Below, in pieces: positions 38,801-50,700 of a stretch of DNA of 64,000 nucleotides (positions are counted from its first letter, which is position 1; each line of letters starts with the position of its first letter). The notes beneath the pieces are model-generated. The model made no database searches and was not told the DNA's origin. It saw only the letters and a program-made list of their open reading frames with translations. Origin of the DNA: Polytrichum commune (lineage: Eukaryota > Streptophyta > Polytrichopsida > Polytrichales > Polytrichaceae); contig OX485807.1 of assembly GCA_950295325.1 (NCBI GenBank), forward strand, positions 1,116,501 to 1,180,500. The letters run 5' to 3'. The translations under genes and the position numbers were made by a program.

Positions 38801-41800
38801 TGGTCATGTGGATGGCACTGCCAGCCCATTCAATGCTGTGAAAAGAAAGGGTGAATTCCGGGCTAGGCTGCGCAAAGTGAGGGAGAGTCTGGAGCATCAG
38901 AAAATTCGAGAGAAACATCCTGCACCTCTGGGTAGGCCGAAGAGCAACATCATCCAAGACATGATCGACATGAGCTTGAGCAAGAAGAAGATCCAAAGCT
39001 CCGAGAAGATGCTCCGCACTGCGTTCATCGAGTTCTACCGTGGCCTGGGGATGCTCCAAAGCTACACGTATGTATCTCCAATCATCTTGTTTTTCTGCAA
39101 ATTTTCTTTTTGTTAATTAATTAGTGGCGGTTCTGTTTCTTAACTAAGGTCATTGCCTATTGTTGAAACATTGAAACCTGGCTGTGGAGGTACCGCAAGG
39201 TCTCCCAGAAGTCTTCGGCTCAGAAGCGCCAGATTTCTTGATTCTGAATCTACCATCATTTGTGACTATGGTTTGAATTATATATGAGTGCTGATGATTG
39301 CATTCGTTGGAATGGGTATATATTGCAGTTCCTTGAATCTGGTGGCATTTGCCAAAATTATGAAGAAGTACGATAAGGTTGTGAAACATAAGTTGAGGCC
39401 CTTGTACCTCAAAGAAGTGGAGCGTACCTACTTCGCATCTTCTGATGAGGTAGGTCAATACATTACCCAGCTATCTATTCTCTGCCACAAATGTTAATTG
39501 CAGCAATGACCTACTGGAAATTCTTTTGAATGGATGGTGCTTAACACAATTGACTTTGCTGGAGAGTAGCATAGCTTTGGAAGGTGGAACCGTGGATGAT
39601 GTTTTGAAACATCATGTGTGTTATGTATGCTTGATGTGCAGGTGGCCAAGTTGATGGCCAAAGTTGAAGATATTTTCACCAAGCATTTCTCGGATCACGA
39701 TCGACGAAAGGCAATGGCCCAGTTAAGACCACTGCAGCAGCGTGGAGGTCACAGCGTCACGTTCTTCTTAGGTACTTACTATAGGACCACAGCAGTTCTC
39801 TGAGACATTGAAATACTCAAAGAAATTACTGGCACATTTTGTCCTCTTTACTGATTTTTAGACAAAGCTTAGGAGACACCTAGACCTGATTTGGCACAGA
39901 ATGCAAGACTCTGGTCACCCTCAAGAGTTAGAAGATTTTTGTGCACCATTTTTTTTTGTGTCCAAGTCTATGAACGAAATGTAGGATTTTATGTCTGACC
40001 AAGTGAGCTGATCCGCTGATGATGATCTTGCCATGTTCCAGGAATTTTTGCTGGTTCTTCCCTGGCATTGTTTATTGGGTTACTGGTGTTGCTGGCCACT
40101 AAAAGCAAATATAGAACAGTGGGAGGCGATAAGTACATGGACACTGTCTTTCATGTATTCAGGTACTAAATTAATTCATGACAGCTGAAATTTAACATAA
40201 ATCCTTGTATATATCAACAGTGCTGAGACCTGCACTTAATACACTAATTTAGTGCCATATTGCACAACTCAGCATGTGAAATTTTCTTACACATTAGTAC
40301 AGAGCTAAGCTGTTTGCTATTGATATATTACACAAACTAGTAGCTGATGACAAGTTCCACATTCATTCCATGTAGCCCTATGATAAGTGTTGTATGCTGT
40401 AATTTATTTGTTGAAGGCTAAAGGAGTTTACCAGCACAACGAACTAATTAATTCTCTCTTGTTTTGATAACATAACAGCTTGCTAGGGCTGGTGCTTCTT
40501 CATATGTACATGTACGGGTGGAATGTCTACGCATGGCAGCGAACAAGGATTAATTATCCATTCATTTTTGAGTTCTCACCAGGATCGGAACTCCGGTACC
40601 GTGAGGTCCTGCTTGTATGTACTGGATTTACAAGTCTGTTATTGGGCACAACGATTGCTCATATCATAGCAAGTTCAAAGCAGGCCCCAAATTACATTTC
40701 CTCGGAGTTTGCCCCAATGGGCATATTTCTGGTACGGTGTCATATGACTTGTACCATATCAGTGAGGCTCGTTCTCACTAATTATTTGAAAAATTGAAAC
40801 TTGCTAAATCTTGGACCAATGGTAATGGAATTTTGGAAATTTAAACCATTGACCTAAAAGCAATAAATCAAGTGCAAAGCTATGCTAATTCCATCACTTT
40901 TACATGATATTCCCTATTTCAATATTTTTTTGGATTGATCATGAAATTCTTGTAGATATTCAAATAAGCCACCATCCAAATATAAAATTATTTTGTCACT
41001 CTGGTGATGAACTAGCATCACTCTTACGGTACTAATTTTAACCATGTATATTGCTAAAATGCTGCAGTTCTGAACCATTTGTACATTGTCAATGACTTAG
41101 CTTTCAATGTCTTTCAATATTACTGCTGAAGAATTTATAGGGTTATGCCTGTGCAGGTGTTTCTAGTGTCCCTCCTCACACCGCTTAATATACTCTACCG
41201 AGCATCCAGGATTTTCTTTCTCCGCTGCATGCAGCATGTAATTTTTGCACCATTTTACAAGGTACATAACACTTGCGACCTTAATTAAGTAGGTGGGGTG
41301 AAAATGATCTTGGTTAACATATCATGTATACACCAGTGTTTGTCTAGGTCGGTGGCAAACAACACTCACATCTACAAAAATTAATTAATTCTATTTCTGG
41401 GGCTGTGTGGCACTGTTGAGCTGCATGCAGGTGGTGCTTGCAGATTTTTTTTTAGGGGATCAATTGACCAGCCAAGTAGCATCTTTCCGGAACCTCGAGT
41501 TTATGATATGCTACTACTCTGGTGGATACTTTCAAAAAAGAGATCCGGATTCCTGTGGTGACCACAAACTATACAGGGAATTGATGTACGTGTTCTCGCT
41601 GCTGCCTTATTGGTTCCGATTCGCACAGGTACTTTGATCAAACTCTACACCTACTAAGTACTTGCCCACTGCTTAAACATAGTACCCTCCATGAGTAATT
41701 AGCCTGAATAAGGTAGACGCACATTATTTGGACATTTTTCTCTCTGCACCCATTTCCCGTACGATATGAAACATGCAATGTGTGAGATAATCAGCAATCT

Positions 41801-42954
41801 CGAATTGTGCATGTAGCCATTTGCATTATAATTAACAGAGCTCATATGAATATCTTATTCATCATCAAAGTGAATATTCTCACTGCTGTCTTTTTGGTGT
41901 CCACTCTTAAATCCACACCTAACCACATACTACCCAATTTCATCAACCCTTAAAGAAGTCTTTAATATTAAATTCCCTGATTATCAAGTGGCCCATCATC
42001 AGGGGTTAACTCATGATGTCAGCTTCAAGTGGATATTTAACTAGTTCTTTGGAAATTGACAATGATGATGATGTTGTGCAGTGCATGAGACGGTGGCGAG
42101 ATGAAGGCGACAAGATGCAGTTGTACAATGCTGGCAAGTATGGGTCGGCAATGCTTGCGGTGGTGATGAAGCTGAGCTACGCAACCAACCAAAGCACAGT
42201 GAGGCTGGTGTTGTTCATCTTAGCCTCGTGCTTTGCCACCAGTTACCAGTTGTACTGGGACCTCGTTGTCGACTGGGGCTTGCTCCAACGTAACTCTAAG
42301 AACCGATGGCTTCGCGACAGCCTCGTCCTCAAGAGGAAGTACCTCTACTTTATCTCCATGGTACACCAACTTCAACAACGGAGATAGATAGACCTGCAAT
42401 TAATCACCTGAGATTAGTAACTGATTCCAGTTTCCGCAAATTAAAGGATTTTTAAGTTATCTCTTGAATTGATATTGCTTCCATACAAATTGCCTTGGGA
42501 TGGATGGGCCTGGGAATATGCCTGCATCAATTATATTTACTCACCATGATGATGTGGGATAACTTGTGATGATGTGCAGGTGGTGAATGCTATACTGAGA
42601 CTCGCATGGATCTCATCAATTCAGCACATGGAAATCCCAGGATTTAGTCAAGCAGGTTGGGATATTATATTCGCCTCTCTGGAGGTCATTCGACGCGGCC
42701 AATGGAACTTTTATAGGTAATTACCTTTCTATTGTGTTTTTCATACAAATAGTTGATGCCACCCTGTTGCAGATGGAGTAAGAAGTTTGAGAGCAGTTTT
42801 TCTTATGGTTTATGAGAAATTGATCTCTAGGTGTAAATTCTGGTACTCGCAATATAACAGGTTGGAGAATGAGCATCTTAACAACGTCGGCAAATTCAGG
42901 GCAGTCAAGAATGTTCCTCTCCCATTCAAAGAATTTGAGGGTGCAACTCTCTGA
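35896..42954 (+). CDS. PHO1: PHO1-type phosphate exporter, SPX-EXS protein
   Basis: Twelve exons: 35896-36207, 37183-37513, 38443-39067, 39329-39449, 39642-39771, 40042-40162, 40479-40731, 41157-41261, 41431-41628, 42082-42360, 42580-42716, 42861-42954. All junctions are GT-AG with matching phases; product 901 aa. The N-terminal SPX domain starts [20 protein letters not shown] and YKELK, with a Gly/Ser-rich insert at residues 45-100 and an acidic linker in exon 3. The later SPX part includes [16 protein letters not shown] and KIMKKYDKV, whose lysines bind inositol pyrophosphates in known SPX proteins. Membrane helices follow (about 500-670). The EXS domain, about 640-890, shows [21 protein letters not shown] and [20 protein letters not shown]1 proteins export phosphate, for example into xylem in vascular plants. 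At 901 aa it is slightly longer than most. The gene looks intact. Subgroup within the PHO1 family is not determined. Confidence 0.95.
36208..37182 (+). repeat. PHO1 intron 1 with about four tandem 140-bp repeats
   Basis: Units are marked by CAGATGAGTTTG near 36303, 36445, 36583 and 36724 (spacing about 137-145 bp), within about 36236-36780. Each also holds CATTGG or CTTTGG followed by TTTTGTGG, and TTGGAACC. The same core recurs in intron 2. Confidence 0.8.
36974..37043 (+). other. possible cryptic exon duplicating the exon 2 acceptor
   Basis: GTGACAGGTGCATAACGAGG at 36967 repeats the real exon 2 start, ATGACAGGTGCATAACAAGA at 37176. Spliced to exon 1 in phase 0 it would encode [13 protein letters not shown] and then stop at TAA 37041-37043. 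So it would act as a premature-termination (poison) exon or is a duplication relic. Confidence 0.4.
37547..38401 (+). repeat. PHO1 intron 2 with about 3.4 tandem 250-bp repeats
   Basis: CATGCTGTACT-type starts lie near 37547, 37796, 38052 and 38303. Each unit has GCATCGATGTAT, CGCAACCGG, CAATGTTGG, TCAATCAATAAT, TATGGGGTTTC and TGGTGGTTGAT. The middle of each unit matches the intron 1 units. The fourth unit is truncated just before exon 3. Confidence 0.85.
41700..41960 (+). repeat. dispersed-repeat copy in PHO1 intron 9
   Basis: Shares GAGCTCATATGAATATCTT, CAAAGTGAATATTCTC and TTTTTGGTGTCCACTCTTA with copies at 45275-45600 and (inverted) 56100-56430. Confidence 0.6.
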
Positions 42955-44556
42955 TCATTTCATTGCCCCAACGCCCTGATTTATTAGGTGGAGAAAACTG
43001 CATCACAGTTAGTTGTCTTTCTCAATTGCTTCCCAATTATTAGGGTTCCTCCATTGGACTAGGAGCAAGTAGCATGACAAAGTAGACCAAGATTTGTAGC
43101 TCTGTCATGATGCCCTCCTCGGAGACTGTACAGCCATTTGGCACCATTGCTAGAAATGATCAAATTTGTTACTGAGAATAATTTCTTGAAAGATTGTCTG
43201 TGTAGAGGTCATAAGGAATGTTGGACCGGTATATAGGTGAATGCATGGTAGTAATAATCAACATCAATAATGGTAAGAAAGAACCTACCTGTGGGTATCA
43301 AAATTGTAATACCAGTCAAATATTGATATTTGGTGGGTATGTCAAGGTGAGAGAATCCTTTTATATCCGAATTATTATTTTGGTCAATACCATTCTAGCC
43401 ATAAATGATACAAAGGTGATTTTACCTAGGTATGAAAGTTCTTGCATGGTATATAGACCTGAACAACATCGAAAACAAAAGTACCGTCAAATACCCATAC
43501 CCTACTAGTATCACCAGTCCAACACTGATTATAACCTAATGTCCTTCAATACAGGATGATGAACATTCAGAGCACCTGTCTTCCCTTAAGCCCACTGTTG
43601 ATCTCAGGTGGCTGCGCACACCACAGGCGAGCAACAAATATTTTCTGACATGCATTTGTATTTCATGGGCACTCCTCCCTGAATATCACCCTCCTAATTG
43701 ATCTAAACTGAAAGAAAATTCTTGACCCTAAAATCTCGAATCTCTAGTAATCTGTCCACATTATTTCCAGAGAAGACAGAAATAACGATAACGATGACTC
43801 TTGACCCTAATGCAGGGTTGGTGTACTTACACGTGAAGTTTTGTAAGTCACAACAACCATATTCTTCCAGATCATTGTACAGTCATGTGTAATTTCGAAA
43901 ATTGTGCACTTAAAAATCAATCTCTGCCGGTGGCTCCAGCGTTGCGTTGAAGTTAAGTATCCCAGTTACTGTTAGCACACATTTCTTCACCTTCGATCAC
44001 CTTTAAGCTTATTACATCAGCAATATGAGGACAGCAATAGAACTTACTAAATTACTGCGCTTGCTGGTAAGTTGGGGCCCCATTGCCTGGCAAAATTGAG
44101 GCCACAAGTCGGTCCAAGCACATTCCGGCGGGACCTTGCTCAATTTGGATTTCTTGATGACTTACGGCATCAATGGTCGAGGCAAAATGAGTTCTTGTTT
44201 AGAAAGAAAGAAATCTCCCGAGCTGGCACCTGGTGACGTGGCTGGCCACCTGGCATTCTCTCAATGGCTCCGAGCGACTGGTCCCATTGTCAAGTTCCCA
44301 CCTTAGTTGTTTCTTCGGTCTTTTTGCAGTCTTCTTTCATAGTCTTGATGGGCGCCGATCCGAGGACCGCAACAGGGTAATTGGTGCTTTGTTCGGTACT
44401 TAGGTACTAATAACTTACCGACTTCGGAGTAACTTCAACCATTCTAGTGCAATTTCTGAGCTCTGTAGTGAGGAGGAGGGCAGTTGTGTTCGTTCCAGTG
44501 TTGTATGGTCAACCCGAAATCTGCATTCAAGCTCCAAATTGTAGTGATTTTTTGCC
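42955..44556 (+). other. PHO1 3' flank and spacer to the next gene
   Basis: Presumed PHO1 3' UTR, then the repeat at 43216-43529, then the presumed promoter of the 44557 gene. No further gene recognised. Confidence 0.4.
43216..43529. mobile_element. MITE-like repeat (ACCAGTGTTGG family), copy 1
   Basis: Ends ATGTTGGACCGGTATA and CCAGTCCAACACTGAT are inverted. The body (GTGAATGCATGGTA, AAGAACCTACCTGTGG, ACCAGTCAAATATTGATATT) matches 46015-46376 along its length. Confidence 0.7.
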
Positions 44557-47500
44557 ATGGCGGTTGGGGCTATGGATGGAGTGCCGGAAGTGGAAGGGAA
44601 AGAGAGGCAGGATGCTTCAAGCTATGAGGAGCAGATCGAAGGGCCAGGCTCACATGTCGACTACACAATTGAGGGTGACGAAGGTGCCATTCAGGGGACC
44701 GATTTCCTGGGGTTTGGTCAATTGTATGTCAAGTTTTTGTTTGGAGAAAAATTTAGAGTAAAACCAGGCGGTTTAGAGCATGTGTGTACCTACTTTATTG
44801 ATGGATGTTAACCCTCTCTGCTCTGATTCTAGTGTATATTGTTTGATGGCTGTGTGCAGATCATATGACCATGAGCCAAAAGCTCAAAGAGAAGTTCGGC
44901 GCCGTAGGGGATTTCTTGAAGGGTAAGGAAAGCTCGGAGGAAGAGGATCCTCATCCCGAATTAGCTTATTTGGCTCCAGGTTCAGACAAGGACTTGAAGG
45001 AAGGTTCAAGTGGCAGTCATCTAGAGGGGAAACAGCATGGAGGAGTGCCAGCAGCTGCCATCGGCAAACATGATCATCATCCTCCTAAACATGAGGAAGT
45101 TCTACCTGTAACTTCGGTATCCAAAGACGAAACCCCTGGTATGGCATCCTTTATTTTAATTTTTTTCTCGCACTCCATGTTGTAAAGTCTAGGTCAGGTT
45201 ATGTTAAGTTAGCAAACAAAACGCGCGTTTCCAAGGTACTCACAGTATGTAAGGTTATTGGGCGTCAGACAGACGCTTTTAATATTTTTAGCTCTGCATC
45301 CACTTCTTGTAGGATATGAAACGCACATTTAGTGCGAGATGATTGACAATTCCAAAACATGGCCGTAGCCATTTTCCTCATAAATTCCCGAGCTCATATG
45401 AATACCTTCTTTATTGTCAAAGTGAAGATTTTCGTGTGCCTTAAATGGTTGTATAGGTGCCTTAAATGTCTAGAATGGTTCACATATTTTGAGCATGTAA
45501 TTCAATCTCTTTTAAACATATGATGTCTTTTTGGTGTCTGTTCTCAGATCCACACCCCATTCACCACTCTAATACAGGTGTCTGATTTTATAAAGTAACC
45601 AAGGCCCACATACCTTATGTGTATGGGTTTGTCTGTGCAGAGATCAAGGCAGCTGATGAGCCTGCGGGCATTCAGGGACCCAGCATACTGCAGAAGATTA
45701 CTGAGAAGTTCTCTGAGTTTGAGAATCAGTTGAAAGGGAAGCGTGCATCTGAATTGGAAGACCCTCATCCGGAGCTTGCCTACATCCCAGCTGCACCACA
45801 AGAAGCTAAGCCCAGTCATTTCTTTAAGGCCAAAGACTATTTTGGACATCAAACAGGAAGTGGACAGGGTGAAGAAACCATCAACCCTGCAGCAGTGCCT
45901 ATGCAGGTGACAATAATGAGACCACCCATAATTCAGTTTCAAGGTTATGATGTTTCCTGTTGTGTGATGTTGCTTTCTTGTATGATGTTTTGTGTCTTCT
46001 GCTTAAGAGTCAGCACCAGTGTTGGTCCGGCACATATGGTGAATGCATGGTATCAATAATACACAACAATGGTATCGAAGAACCTACCTGTGGTTTATCA
46101 AAATTGTTATACCAGTCAAATATCAATATTTGGTGGTATGTCAAGGTGAGAGAATATTTGTGTACCTGATTTATTATTTGGGTCAATACTATTTATAACC
46201 CTATTGATACTAGGGCGATTTTATCCAGGTATGAAGGTTCTTGCATAGTGTAGAGACCCAAATGGTATTAAAAACAAAATTACCGTCAAATATCCATACC
46301 CTTCTGGTATGAGAAATGTGAAATACTCAAATTCCCAACTGGTGACAAAAATAGACGATACCAGACTAACACTGGTTAGTACAGCCACTTTGAGAGAAAT
46401 TAGTGCAGAATCAAAGAGTGATGAGAGGAAGAGTTTATCCCTAAATCTGCATTATTCAAACAGGATGTGAAAGCATAATAGAGAGTATTGGGAATTTTCT
46501 TTTCTGAATGTGGACTATGGTTGTTAATCCGATGCAGACAGACAAAGGGGTTGAGGCGCCAGTGGCATCAGAAGTGCAGAAAGCAGAGAAGGGCGTTGGA
46601 AGCAATGAGTTGGGCACAGGGTATGAGGAGGGCTCCGAAGGATCTATTGGCCATGTCCCCAAGTATCCAGAGATTGTTGTTCCCAATGTCCCCAGAGAGA
46701 CACATGTACTTTCTCTTTTCCTTCATCTTTCCATTTGTCACATGCTTTAGATACACTAATACGTTTCCATCAACGTATATGAGTGATTACGTTGTCCAAT
46801 TTCAAACCATGGGTTGAGTTGCTTTTAGTTGCAATTTTTTTGTTGAATGCTGAGGTTTCCTCAAATACTGTCAAAGTAGGTGGGTTGGAAGTCTTGGCAA
46901 TGTTTCATATTTCAAGCAAAGTACATGAGCAATCATGTTCTTTAAATTCAAACCATGAATTGAGTTGCTTTTGGTTGCAATTTTTTGTTGGATGCTAAGG
47001 TTTCTTAAAATGCTGTCAATGTATGTGGGTTGGCAGTATTATAGATGTTTCATGTGTCAAAAAAAATCATGAGCTGAGTTCCTTCTGGTTGCAATTGTTC
47101 TCTGGATGTTTAGTTTTCTTAGATGCTTTTAAAGTACGTGGGTTGAAAGTCTTAAGAGACGTTTCATACTTCATCCGACCTGCACAAGCAATCATAATCT
47201 CAAATTTCAACCATGAGCTGAGTTGCTTTCGGTTGATATTTTTCTTTAGATGCCGAGATTTCTCAAATGCTGTCAAATTATGTGAGTTGGAAGTCCTGAG
47301 ATTATATTTCATGTTCCAACCAATGCACATGGGCGATTATGCTCTCCAATTTCAACCATGAGCTGAGTTGCTTCTGGTTGCAAATCTTTTTTGGAAGCTG
47401 TCAAAGTATGTGGGTTGAAAGTCTTAAGAGGTTTTTCTATTCCACCATTACAGAGTGAGGAGGAGAAGGCAGTGGTTGACACCCCAAGCGAAGATGCCAA

Positions 47501-47705
47501 TGTTGCACCTGCTGAAGAATCACCACTTTCGACCAACATGAAGGAAGCACCACAAACCGAGAGTTCCGAGCCATCAACACTCGACGAGGAGCAGGAGGAG
47601 GAACAAATTTCCAGCAGCAGTGATGAGAAGAACAAGAAACCAGGTTTTTTCACCCGCATGGCGAAGAAGGTTGGTGGAGGGAAAAAGTCACAGAATGATG
47701 CTTGA
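44557..47705 (+). CDS. acidic, probably disordered protein with duplicated DPHPELAY motif; family not recognised
   Basis: Five exons: 44557-44716, 44860-45138, 45641-45906, 46538-46705, 47454-47705; about 374 aa. Exons 2-5 have good GT-AG sites and consistent phases. The exon 1 donor (GTCAAT) is weak; the better GTATGT at 44724 is out of phase, so the N-terminus is uncertain and translation could instead begin at ATG 44865. The protein is rich in Glu, Lys, Ser and Pro with no membrane segment or signal peptide. Exon 2 has KLKEKFGAVGDFLKGKESSE then EDPHPELAYLAP; exon 3 has ITEKFSEFENQLKGKRASEL then EDPHPELAYIPA: a duplicated module of about 36 residues. The C-terminus has a serine/acidic stretch (EEQISSSSDEKNKK) followed by PGFFTRMAKKVGGGKK. 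The composition recalls stress-related LEA or dehydrin proteins, but no diagnostic K-segment is present. Confidence 0.72.
45275..45600 (+). repeat. dispersed-repeat copy in intron 2 of the 44.6-kb gene
   Basis: Blocks GAGCTCATATGAATACCTT, CAAAGTGAAGATTTTC, CAATCTCTTTTAAACATATG and TTTTTGGTGTCTGTTCTCAG match the family. Confidence 0.6.
46015..46376. mobile_element. MITE-like repeat (ACCAGTGTTGG family), copy 2, in intron 3
   Basis: Inverted ends ACCAGTGTTGGTCCGG and CCAGACTAACACTGGT; 362 bp. Lies wholly in the intron between exons ending 45906 and starting 46538. No clear target duplication. Confidence 0.72.
46784..47453 (+). repeat. five tandem repeats of about 140 bp in intron 4
   Basis: Units marked by CATGAGCTGAGTTGCTT-like blocks near 46807, 46954, 47068, 47211 and 47356, each followed by GGTTGCAATTTTTT, GATGCT, CTGTCAAAGTATGTGGGTTG and AGTCTT. 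They run up to the exon 5 acceptor. Confidence 0.85.
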
Positions 47706-50700
47706 ATGCCCCATACAACAAGGTTTGCATCATACAACAACTTCAGTGTAAGTGTTAAAAAAGAGGTGGTGATTATGTACGGTGCTGTTCAGCAAAGTGT
47801 ATACATCTAATCATATCTCTTCTGCAAACAAACGAGTGTTAAGTACGTTTAGCACCTTGTGGAGTTTGTATGCAGTGAGATTCTTGCAAATATAATTAGA
47901 TGAAAATTTTGGAAAGTAGGAATTCAAAGAAAACTTATGAATAGTTGAAGCTACTTCTGTGTCAAGGTTTATGATACTGGTCTTCTCTCAATCAGTTCTA
48001 CTACTACTAGTTGAAGCACCTTGGGAACATTCAAGCTGGTGTATTATGCATTAAAGTTTTGGGCAAGAATAGAGGTCATAATCTACAAGAATTCTAAAAT
48101 TTCTTTGAACCTTGAGATTTTGAATGTTTCGATCATTTTCCTCCTTTTCTCTTAGTTCTACATAGTGCAAAATGCATTAGTGCACAAGTACCAAGTATCT
48201 GTCCACAGAAAGGACATGGCATCTGATCTTCCAACCTAGAGGGCTCCAGAGTTGCAAATGTTTGCAAGACAAAGCACATGAAACATACAGAATTTAGGAA
48301 TGAGCAAATTCCTATCAGTACACCAATTTTAGTTGTCTTGCTCAATTCTAAATGTAAACTGCGGTGTTGTGTCACCAACACTAAGTGCTAACCTAACAGT
48401 ATTTGTCATTCCTTGTAAATTTTGGGGGAATTATAGACTTACAGTGTCACTTACCAAGTGGTTTTTCATCCAGATTTCAAACATCCATGACAATATTTCA
48501 TCATATTTTTCTAGGATGCAAATCATACCAAACCTTGTTTTAATAATTGGCATTGTGTATCAGCAAGTCACACAGAATTGCAGAGCATCAGAATCTGGAA
48601 CATGGACAGAAACGTTGGAAAATTTGTGTAGAGTACAAGTTTCTTCAACCTGGAATATCACAAAATTCTTGAATTCGTTGGGAACTCATGTAGTGGTTGT
48701 AGGATGTGACTCACCTCGGTATGAAGAAAGCTTGCAATACTCACAATGAAATCTAAAACTGGCAAAGAAGGTTAAGAGGATTTGAGATAGAAACTGCGGA
48801 GAAGTCTGGATTGATCCACACATGAATTCAACTTAAGGCTAACGTTTTGAATCTGATAAAGTGTGCAAGTTGAGATGCATTCAAAGGATTGACCTTCAAC
48901 AAGTTAATCCAACCTACCAACAATTGAAGCATCCACAAGCACACTGAGCCATATTCCCTACTCAGCCCTAAAACTTGCAATTTTTTAATGACTCCAACTA
49001 CCCAAGACATTGAAGGCCCACTACAATATCTGAGGAATGTTGCACCGACTATCTAAAGCACAAGTCTAAGTTGTTGCTGAAGTGCTCAACATCAAATTAA
49101 TGAAGTGATGATGGATGGGGAGCAAGCCTGGAGACAATGGAGAATGTTACCATTGTCATCTTTACCCTACATTACCCATCACCCTCCACGAATGAAGATT
49201 GGATACAATTCTTTTCCTTCTCTTTTTTTTAGGTGGTCGGTGTACTCTTCTTATCCAAAATACAGACTTTGTTCCAAGCAGATTGCAACAATTGGCCTAA
49301 CCCCAAGTGCCACAGCAATGTCGATGCTATGAAGCTGGGTTTGAGGAACAGTGCTATCAAGCTCTCTTCGTGACCAAAAACACTCTCCCAACAATCTAAG
49401 CTAGCTCAAAACTCTCTAAGATTGGCTATTGGCAAAGTTATTAAATATCAATTGATACTCCAAAACACAGTTTCTCACCAAGTGCAATTTTCTCTACTCA
49501 TTTGTAATAAAACCCAAGTGAATCAATCAAGTAATCAAAAAATCTTAAACGACTTAGATCCATCTCTTTTGCTTCTATGCACTACTTGCAATTTGCATCT
49601 CCAATCATACCAACACCATATCATAATTGCACAAATTGCTAAGGCTTCCCAAACTTCACACAGAATTGGGCAAAACACCTCACTAAAAAAATGATTGAAA
49701 TTCACTACATATATTATATCATTCAAAGCCTAAACAAACTTACTTGTTGGTGCAAATCTTGCTTGCTACTGAGCTTAGCCACATTGCATAGCATGGAGCA
49801 AACTCTCAAGCAAACAAGGAGTCCTTCAGGTGAAGGCAGAACCAAGAGAAGAGTAACCAACAAGAGAAGGTAGGGTTTTGACCAATGGATGAACTCATCC
49901 ATCATCCATGACAATATTTGTTCACTTATCCATAAGAATAGTCATCCAAAAAGTTACCACGTTGATATAAAATACACAAAAAATAGTGTATTCCTATTTC
50001 AGGGTTTATGATACTAATTTTCTTAATCATGGATAAGTAGTACTCAAAGCACCATGGGAACATTTTCATAAAAGCTAGCAGACCGGAAAATTAAATGAGT
50101 TTGGCCCTCAATGAATTGATACAAAAGGTTCTTTATGAAAAACGTCCACACCAACTCCAAGCATGTTCCGCAAACCTATATGCAAAACAACCAACTCCCA
50201 AGCAAAAGTTTGGTTGGATAAAAGGAGAACTCTAAGGTAAAAACAAATTAAGATAATTTAATGCATGATGGCTTCTATTCAATAAGCTCCTCAATTGTCA
50301 ATAGATATCCTTTGTTTGCAGGAACACCGTTTTTTAGGCTTCTAGGTAGCAATGCACCACATTGAAGGTCAAATCCTTACATACAAGATTCAATTAAAAA
50401 AGATTCAATTTCACTTTTTGTTTTCCCTTTACTTAGATGTACATTATCAAAAGAAAAGGAGTGAGTATAAAGAGCAGATCAACACAAACTTGCCAAAAAA
50501 GTGAAATATTCTACTTGGCATCGTTTTCTCTTCCATCACACAAGTGAAAGAGGTCCAACACTAGGAAAAGCCTTCCATATAGTTTTGTTTGTATACAAAA
50601 GAGACGGCAAATTCATGGTGCCCAGACGGCAAACATCCAATGAGACGAGAGGAGATTCAAGAGCGAAGGCAAAGATTGACAATGAAGAAGAGAGAACTCT

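Noticed and set aside
38391-39059. 222-codon ORF on the minus strand
   Set aside because: It lies antisense to PHO1 exon 3, whose plus-strand frame and splice sites fit the SPX domain; it has no family motifs.
45544-45942. 132-codon minus-strand ORF
   Set aside because: Antisense to exon 3 of the 44.6-kb gene, which has good splice sites and a module shared with exon 2.
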